DNA of 64,000 nucleotides from Motilibacter rhizosphaerae (GTDB lineage: Bacteria; Actinomycetota; Actinomycetes; Motilibacterales; Motilibacteraceae): contig NZ_SGXD01000001.1 in assembly GCF_004216915.1 (NCBI RefSeq), positions 372,001-436,000 of the forward strand, read 5' to 3'. Of the stretch, positions 59,260 through 64,000 are shown piece after piece (position 1 is the first letter of the stretch; each line of letters starts with the position of its first letter). The position numbers were made by a program, and so were the translations under genes. The notes below the pieces were generated by a model. The model was not told where the DNA came from. It saw only the letters and a program-made list of their open reading frames with translations, and did not search any database.

Positions 59260-60078
59260 TCAGCCGTCGAGCTGCCCGCGGAGGAAGGCGATGTCGGCGG
59301 CTTGGCCCTCGGCCCCGCCCGGCGTCTCGACCACCACTGGGGCACCAGCGGCGCGGACGACCTCAGCCACGAGCTCGCCGGAGATCGTCCCGCTGCCGAG
59401 GTTGGCGTGGCGGTCGGCGCCGGAGTCGAAGGCGTCGCGGCTGTCGTTGGCGTGCACGAGGTCGATGCGCCCGAGCAGCGACCGGACCCGGTCGACGATC
59501 CCGGCCAGCTCCTCCCCGCCGGCGTGCGCGTGGCAGGTGTCGAGGCAGAACCCGATCCGGTCGCTGTCGACCCGGTCGGTCACCCGCTCCCACAGCCGGG
59601 CGAGGCGGTCGAGCCGCCGCGCCATGGCCCCGTCGCCGCCGGCGGTGTTCTCGATGAGCACCGGGAGGGGCAGCTCCATCCGCTCGAACGTCTTCGCCCA
59701 GTTGTCGAAGCCGAGCTCCGGGTCGTCGTCCTTCAGCACGTGGCCGCCGTGCACGACGATCCCCTTCGCCCCGATCGAGGCCGCGGCCTCGACGTGCTGG
59801 GCCAGCAGCTTGCGGCTCGGGATGCGGATCCGGTTGTTGGAGGTCGCGACGTTGATGACGTAGGGCGCGTGGACGTAGAGGTCGACCCCCGCCTCCGCGG
59901 CCGCTGCCTTGAGCGCCTCCGGCCCGCCGGGGTAGCGCACCTGCGGACCCTTCCAGCCCTGCGGGTCGCCGAGGAAGAACTGGGAGAGGCCGGCCTTGCG
60001 CTCGACGGCCTCGGCGACGGGGTCGTCCTGCTCGACGTGACCGCCGAGGACGAGCGGCGAGGAGGGGTCCGTGCTCAT
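59260..60078 (-). CDS. nfo: endonuclease IV (AP endonuclease)
   Basis: 272 residues from the ATG at 60078. TIM-barrel with metal-ligand motifs GIVVHGGHV, LIENTAGGDGAMAR, FCLDTCHAHAGGEE, LVHANDSRDAFDSGADRHANLGSG and VVVETPG, characteristic of the Nfo family. Incises DNA at abasic sites and trims 3' blocks in base-excision repair. Starts with MSTDPSSPLVLGGHVEQ. Not obviously in an operon. Confidence 0.92.
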   Translation of the reverse strand: MSTDPSSPLVLGGHVEQDDPVAEAVERKAGLSQFFLGDPQGWKGPQVRYPGGPEALKAAAAEAGVDLYVHAPYVINVATSNNRIRIPSRKLLAQHVEAAASIGAKGIVVHGGHVLKDDDPELGFDNWAKTFERMELPLPVLIENTAGGDGAMARRLDRLARLWERVTDRVDSDRIGFCLDTCHAHAGGEELAGIVDRVRSLLGRIDLVHANDSRDAFDSGADRHANLGSGTISGELVAEVVRAAGAPVVVETPGGAEGQAADIAFLRGQLDG

Positions 60079-60153
60079 GCGCGACACCGTACGCCGGGAC
60101 GCCGACACTCCCTCGGCCTCGGCGGCGCCGGTCCTGGCGCTCGGGGCTGCCCG

Positions 60154-60249
60154 CTTGATCGGGGGCCCCGATCAACTGGGGGTCGGGTACGAGCGACTGG
60201 GGGTCACCCCGAGCACATGTCCTGGGGACGGGCCCCACCTGCTCGGGAC
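60154..60249. repeat. 95-bp direct repeat, copy 1, with hairpin
   Basis: Begins with an inverted repeat at 60155-60175 (arms TTGATCGGGG, one-base centre), then GGTCGGGTACGAGC and ACCCCGAGCACAT. Matches copy 2 with few substitutions and a one-base indel. The start-to-start distance is 155 bp. Confidence 0.8.
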
Positions 60250-60308
60250 CGGCTCGTGCCCCTCGGCCCCGAGCCGGGTCGACGCGCCGGCTGGAGGACA
60301 GGGGCCTC

Positions 60309-60403
60309 CTTGATCGGGGGCCCCGATCAACTGGGGGTCGGGTACGAGCAGGTGGGGGTCACCCCGAGCACATCTCCTCGGGACCAGCCCACCTGCTCGG
60401 GAC
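60309..60403. repeat. 95-bp direct repeat, copy 2, with hairpin
   Basis: Second copy; inverted repeat at 60310-60330. This copy additionally has GAGCAGGTGGG and CCCACCTGCTC as an internal inverted pair, which copy 1 has partly lost. Confidence 0.8.
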
Positions 60404-60506
60404 GAGCCCCGGCGACCCCGCCCTCGGGACCCCTCCCCGGCAGCGCCCCGACCCTCGCGCGAGCCCGATCTTGACATCCCTCCCCAAGCGGGACGAAGGT
60501 AGAGAA

Positions 60507-60514
60507 AACCGGTT
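60507..60514. promoter_or_regulatory. LacI-type operator core
   Basis: AACCGGTT within GAAAACCGGTTAAA, an A/T-flanked palindrome with a central CG, 23 bp before the LacI start. Probably autoregulatory. Confidence 0.55.
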
Positions 60515-60536
60515 AAATGCAGCGGAGGAGGTGAAC

Positions 60537-61553
60537 ATGCCCTCCCGGGTGACGATCGCGGACGTCGCGGCGCGCGCCGGCGTCAGCAAGGGCGCGGTCT
60601 CGTACGCGCTCAACGGCAAGCCCGGCCTCACGGACGCCACGCGGCAGCGGATCCTGTCCGCCGCGGACGACCTCGGCTGGCGGCCGAGCTCCCGCGCCAG
60701 GGCCCTGTCCGACGGGCGCGCGCTCGCGCTGGGCCTCGTCGTCGCGCGGCCGCCGCAGCTGCTCGGTGCGGACCCCTTCTTCCCGGCCTTCATCGCCGGC
60801 GTCGAGACCTCGCTCGCGGAGGTCGGCCAGTCGCTCGTGCTGCAGGTCGTCCTCGACGAGGAGCGCGAGGAGGCGGGCTACCGCCGCCTCGCCCGCGACC
60901 GCACGGTCGACGGGGTGTTCCTGCTCGACCTGCGCGTCCACGACGCCCGCATCCCGCTGCTGCGCGAGCTCGGCATGCCGGCCGTCACCCTCAACCGGCC
61001 CACGTCGCCGAGTCCCTTCCCGGCCGTCTGCGTGAGCCAGACCCGCGGCATCGAGGAGGTCGTCGACCTGCTGGTCGGGCTCGGGCACCGGCGCATCGCC
61101 CACGTCTCCGGGCCCCGGGACCTCGCGCACGCCGAGGCACGGCGCGGCGCCCTCAGCGACGCGCTCGCCCGGCACGGGCTCGAGCCGGCTGCGGTGCTCG
61201 AGGGCGACTTCTCCGCCCCGAGCGGCGCGGAGCAGACCCGCCGCCTGCTCGCCGCCGGCACCCGCGTCACCGCGGTCGTCTACGCCAACGACCTCATGGC
61301 CGTCGCCGGCATGGCGACCCTGTCCGACGCCGGCCTGCGCGTCCCCGAGGACGTCTCGGTGACCGGCTTCGACGACACCCTGCTCGCGGCGTACGCGCGC
61401 CCCGGGCTCACGACCGTCGCGACCGACGCCCTCACCTGGGGGCGGCAGGCCGCGCTCACCCTGCTCCAGCTCGTCGAGCACGGGCACGCCGACGACGTCG
61501 TGCTCGAGCCCACCCGCCTCGTCCGGCGCACCTCGGTGGCACCCGCGCCCTAG
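60537..61553 (+). CDS. LacI-family transcriptional regulator
   Basis: 338 residues from the ATG after GGAGGAGGT. HTH VTIADVAARAGVSKGAVSYALNGKPGL, hinge WRPSSRARAL, effector domain with FFPAFIAGVETSLAEVGQSL, DGVFLLDLRVHDARIPLL, HRRIAHVSGPRDLAHAEARRGAL and VSVTGFDDTLLAAYARPGLTTV. Transcribed in the same direction as the binding protein, which begins 29 bp later, so it may be the first gene of the importer operon. Confidence 0.92.
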   Translation: MPSRVTIADVAARAGVSKGAVSYALNGKPGLTDATRQRILSAADDLGWRPSSRARALSDGRALALGLVVARPPQLLGADPFFPAFIAGVETSLAEVGQSLVLQVVLDEEREEAGYRRLARDRTVDGVFLLDLRVHDARIPLLRELGMPAVTLNRPTSPSPFPAVCVSQTRGIEEVVDLLVGLGHRRIAHVSGPRDLAHAEARRGALSDALARHGLEPAAVLEGDFSAPSGAEQTRRLLAAGTRVTAVVYANDLMAVAGMATLSDAGLRVPEDVSVTGFDDTLLAAYARPGLTTVATDALTWGRQAALTLLQLVEHGHADDVVLEPTRLVRRTSVAPAP

Positions 61554-61582
61554 CCCGCCCTGCCCTCCCACGGAGAGACGCG

Positions 61583-62863
61583 ATGAAGCGAACGACCCGT
61601 ACGTGCAGCGCCCTCGCCCTCGTGGCCGTCCTCACGGCCGCCTGCGGCAGCCAAGGCTCGGTCGGCTCACCGACCGCCCGCGGTCCCATCACGATCTGGT
61701 ACTCGAACAACGAGCAGGAGATCGACTGGGGCAAGGCGATGGTCGCGGAGTGGAACTCCAGCCACCCCAACGAGCACATCACCGCGCAGGAGATCCCCGC
61801 CGGCAAGAGCTCCGAGGAGGTCATCCACGCGGCGATCATCGCGGGCAACACGCCCTGCCTCGTCCTCAACACCGCACCCTCCGCGGTCGCGCAGTTCCAG
61901 CGCGAGGGCGGGCTCGTCCCGCTCGACGACTTCCCCGACGGTGTCCAGTACGCGACCGCGCGCACGGGAGCAACCGTGCAGCAGTACAAGAGCGCCGACG
62001 GCAAGCTCTACCAGCTGCCGTGGAAGACCAACCCGGTCATGCTGTTCTACAACAAGAAGGTCTTCGCGAAGGCCGGCCTCGATCCGGACCACCCGCAGCT
62101 CCAGACGTACGCGCAGGTGCTCGCCGCCGCGCGCACGCTCAAGCAGAAGGGCGGCGTGAAGGCGGCGATCTGGCCGGCCCCGAGCAACGAGTACTTCCAG
62201 TCGTGGTTCGACTTCTACCCGCTGTTCGCGGCGGCGACCGGCGGGCAGCAGCTGCTCAAGGGGGACACCCCGCAGTTCGACTCGCCGCAGGGACTGGCGG
62301 TGGCGCAGTTCTACCGCACGCTCTACGACGAGGGCCTGGCGCCGCGCGAGACCTACAACGGCGACAGCTTCGCCGAGGGCAAGGCCGCGATGTCCTTCGC
62401 CGGCCCGTGGGCGGTCGCGGCGTACAAGGGCAAGGTCGACTGGGGCGCCGTCCCGGTGCCGACGCCCACGGGCGAACCCGCCGACCAGGTGCACACGTTC
62501 TCGGACGCGAAGAACATCGCGATCTACTCCGCGTGCAAGAACCAGGCGACGGCGTGGGACGTCGCGAAGTTCGCCACCAGCCCGGAGCAGGACGGCAAGC
62601 TGCTCCAGATGACGGGGCAGATGCCGCTGCGCCAGGGGCTGACGAGCGCCTACGCCTCCTACTTCGAGAAGAACCCCGCGTACAAGGACTTCGCCTCCGC
62701 GGCGTCGCGCACCGTCGAGGTGCCCAACACGCTCAACTCGACGGCGGTGTGGCAGGCGTTCCGCGACGAGTGGGGCAGGGGCGTCATCTTCGGCAAGGAG
62801 TCGCCGCAGCAGGACCTGAGCAAGGCCGCCAGGAAGATCTCTACCACCGTCACGAAGTCCTGA
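61583..62863 (+). CDS. ABC sugar importer, solute-binding lipoprotein
   Basis: 426 residues. Lipobox VLTAACGSQG. Family-1 binding-protein pattern: GPITIWYSNNEQEIDWGKAMVAEWN, LYQLPWKTNPVMLFYNKKVFAKAGL, EGKAAMSFAGPWAVAAYKG and GQMPLRQGL. First transport gene behind the LacI regulator, followed by two permeases. Sugar ligand not predictable. Confidence 0.92.
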   Translation: MKRTTRTCSALALVAVLTAACGSQGSVGSPTARGPITIWYSNNEQEIDWGKAMVAEWNSSHPNEHITAQEIPAGKSSEEVIHAAIIAGNTPCLVLNTAPSAVAQFQREGGLVPLDDFPDGVQYATARTGATVQQYKSADGKLYQLPWKTNPVMLFYNKKVFAKAGLDPDHPQLQTYAQVLAAARTLKQKGGVKAAIWPAPSNEYFQSWFDFYPLFAAATGGQQLLKGDTPQFDSPQGLAVAQFYRTLYDEGLAPRETYNGDSFAEGKAAMSFAGPWAVAAYKGKVDWGAVPVPTPTGEPADQVHTFSDAKNIAIYSACKNQATAWDVAKFATSPEQDGKLLQMTGQMPLRQGLTSAYASYFEKNPAYKDFASAASRTVEVPNTLNSTAVWQAFRDEWGRGVIFGKESPQQDLSKAARKISTTVTKS

Positions 62864-62873
62864 GGGAGAAGCG

Positions 62874-63851
62874 ATGTCCAGAGTCGAGCACGCACCCTCG
62901 CTCACCAAGCACCGCCTGCAGGTCCTCCACTCCCACGAGCCGAGAGCGAGCAAGGGCCGCCGCCTCTCCGGCGGGCGTGCCGGCCGGCAGCCCATCGGCG
63001 CGGTCTTCTCCCTGCCGTACGTCGCCTTCCTCGCCGTCGTCTTCGCCTACCCGCTCGGCTCGGCGGTCTGGATCTCGCTGCACGACTACTTCTTCGCCGC
63101 CCCCGGCGCGAAGGTGTCCCGCCCCTGGGTCGGCCTCGAGAACTACCGCGCCGCGCTGAGCGACCCCGCAGTGCACAGCGCCTTCCTGCACGTGCTCGTG
63201 TTCCTCGTCATCAACGTTCCGCTGACGGTGGTCCTCTCGCTCGTCCTCGCGAGCGCGCTCAACGCCGCCATCCCGTTCCGGTCGTTCTTCCGCACGAGCT
63301 ACTACCTGCCCTACGTCACGGCGAGCGTCGCGGTGGTCGGCGTCTGGCTCTTCCTCTTCAGCTCCGACGGCATCGTCAACAAGGGCCTCGGTGGCCTGGC
63401 GCCCAACCCCTCCTGGCTCGTCAACGAGCACCTCGCGATGCCGGTCATCGCGGTGTTCGTGACGTGGAAGCAGCTCGGCTTCTTCATCCTGCTCTACCTC
63501 GCCGCGCTGCAGAACGTGCCGAAGGAGCTCTACGAGAGCGCCTCGGTCGACGGAGCCTCGCGCTTGCAGGCCTTCCGGTCGGTGACGGTCCCCGGCGTAC
63601 GCCCCGCGACGACGCTCGTCGTCATCCTCGCGACCATCACCGGCGCGAACCTCTTCACCGAACCGTACCTCCTCACCGGCGAGGGCGGTCCGAACGGCGC
63701 GTCCACGACGCCCGTGCTGCTGATGTACCAGAAGGGCCTCGAGCAGACCGACCCCGACATCGCCGCCGCGATCGGCGTGATCCTCGTCATCGGCGTGCTG
63801 CTGCTCGCCGGCCTCCAGCGCCTGCTCCTCGAGAGGAACGATGCCCGATGA
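62874..63851 (+). CDS. ABC sugar importer permease, MalF type
   Basis: 325 residues with six helices after a 45-residue cytoplasmic N-terminus. Coupling motif VPKELYESASVDGASRLQAFRSVTVPGVRP. Begins 10 bp after the binding-protein stop and overlaps the next permease start (ATGA). Confidence 0.92.
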   Translation: MSRVEHAPSLTKHRLQVLHSHEPRASKGRRLSGGRAGRQPIGAVFSLPYVAFLAVVFAYPLGSAVWISLHDYFFAAPGAKVSRPWVGLENYRAALSDPAVHSAFLHVLVFLVINVPLTVVLSLVLASALNAAIPFRSFFRTSYYLPYVTASVAVVGVWLFLFSSDGIVNKGLGGLAPNPSWLVNEHLAMPVIAVFVTWKQLGFFILLYLAALQNVPKELYESASVDGASRLQAFRSVTVPGVRPATTLVVILATITGANLFTEPYLLTGEGGPNGASTTPVLLMYQKGLEQTDPDIAAAIGVILVIGVLLLAGLQRLLLERNDAR

Positions 63852-64000
63852 GCACGTCCACGACCTCCCGCGCACCGATGCGCGGCTCGACCGGCGGGCG
63901 GGCGACCCGCCTGGTGCTGCTCGCGATCGGTGCCGTGGTCTTCCTCTTCCCCTTCTACTACATGATCGTCGGCGCCCTGCAGCGCAAGCACGACACCTCG
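63848..64000 (+). CDS. ABC sugar importer permease, MalG type, 3' end outside window
   Basis: The first 51 residues are visible (MSTSTTSRAPMRGSTGGRATR, then LVLLAIGAVVFLFPFYYMIVGALQ), the usual first helix of a MalG-type permease. The ATG overlaps the upstream stop by 4 bp. Third gene of the operon; truncated by the window end. Confidence 0.85.
   Translation, partial: MSTSTTSRAPMRGSTGGRATRLVLLAIGAVVFLFPFYYMIVGALQRKHDTS

Larger units (their letters stand above)
60079..60536. other. intergenic region with duplicated repeat and LacI promoter
   Basis: 458 bp without coding character. Holds two copies of a 95-bp repeat (60154-60249, 60309-60403) and, nearer the LacI gene, the operator-like palindrome at 60507-60514. 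Confidence 0.6.

Noticed and set aside
60154-60403. CRISPR array
   Set aside because: Only two copies of a 95-bp unit with palindromic heads and no regular spacers; no cas genes in the window.
1-64000. tRNA or rRNA genes, riboswitches
   Set aside because: None recognised by eye; a covariance-model scan (tRNAscan-SE, Infernal with Rfam) would be needed to exclude small RNAs, especially in the leader at 41269-42012.

Overview
The window is GC-rich (roughly 70%) DNA from an actinobacterium. The evidence is the very GC-biased third codon positions, frequent GTG starts, the rpsF-ssb-rpsR-rplI block next to dnaB, ABC sugar-transport operons paired with LacI regulators, and MMPL and cutinase genes. 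Genus cannot be fixed from the sequence alone. No rRNA, tRNA or CRISPR array was recognised.

Layout. (1) 1-5890: chromosomal genes, namely a DUF2127-like membrane protein cut by the window edge, a NarL-type two-component pair, a small membrane protein, a VOC protein, and a TetR regulator divergent from an epoxide hydrolase with two tandem palindromic operators between them. (2) 5898-15129: a beta-galactoside or related polysaccharide utilisation locus with an ABC importer, a LacI regulator, a GH35 beta-galactosidase and two paralogous secreted GH5 enzymes. Four copies of a 14-bp box (consensus TGTTTRCGYAAACA) lie in the two divergent promoter regions. (3) 15179-53320: a probable Tn7-like element. 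At its left are tniQ, tnsC, tnsB, tnsA and a small leader gene, all joined by GTGA overlaps. Clusters of TTGTC-type repeats in opposite orientation lie at about 15.2 kb and 53.3 kb. Its right edge is about 20-35 bp beyond the dnaB stop codon. If the boundaries are right the element is about 38 kb.

Cargo of the putative element. 22.0-25.6 kb holds a leaderless zinc-ribbon-like gene, a decayed second copy of it, and broken remnants of a type ISP restriction-modification enzyme and of an ATP-binding protein with a C-terminal HEAAHA motif. 26.0-41.3 kb is a catabolic island: a secreted GH5 glucanase with discoidin domains inserted in its catalytic domain, a secreted GH3, a cytoplasmic GH3, a GH78 alpha-L-rhamnosidase, an ABC importer and a LacI regulator. 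It is tied together by a second palindrome (consensus GTAGAYCGGTCTC) set in the same register over two promoters. 42.0-47.1 kb has an MMPL transporter, a histidine kinase and response regulator, and a cutinase-like esterase. 47.3-53.0 kb has three compact sets of poorly known genes: a TIGR04255-like/HTH/unknown operon, a retropepsin-like plus DUF5678-like pair divergent from a winged-helix gene, and a NYN-domain nuclease.

(4) 53340-59109: core replication and translation genes, namely dnaB with a class-3-type intein in its Walker A motif, a MATE transporter, rplI, rpsR, ssb and rpsF. (5) 59260-64000: an endonuclease IV, a duplicated palindrome-bearing 95-bp repeat, then a third LacI/ABC sugar importer operon that runs off the window.

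The most interesting material is the transposon-borne island. It combines site-specific transposition, a self-contained glycoside catabolic regulon and several small uncharacterised modules that look like defence or stress cassettes.
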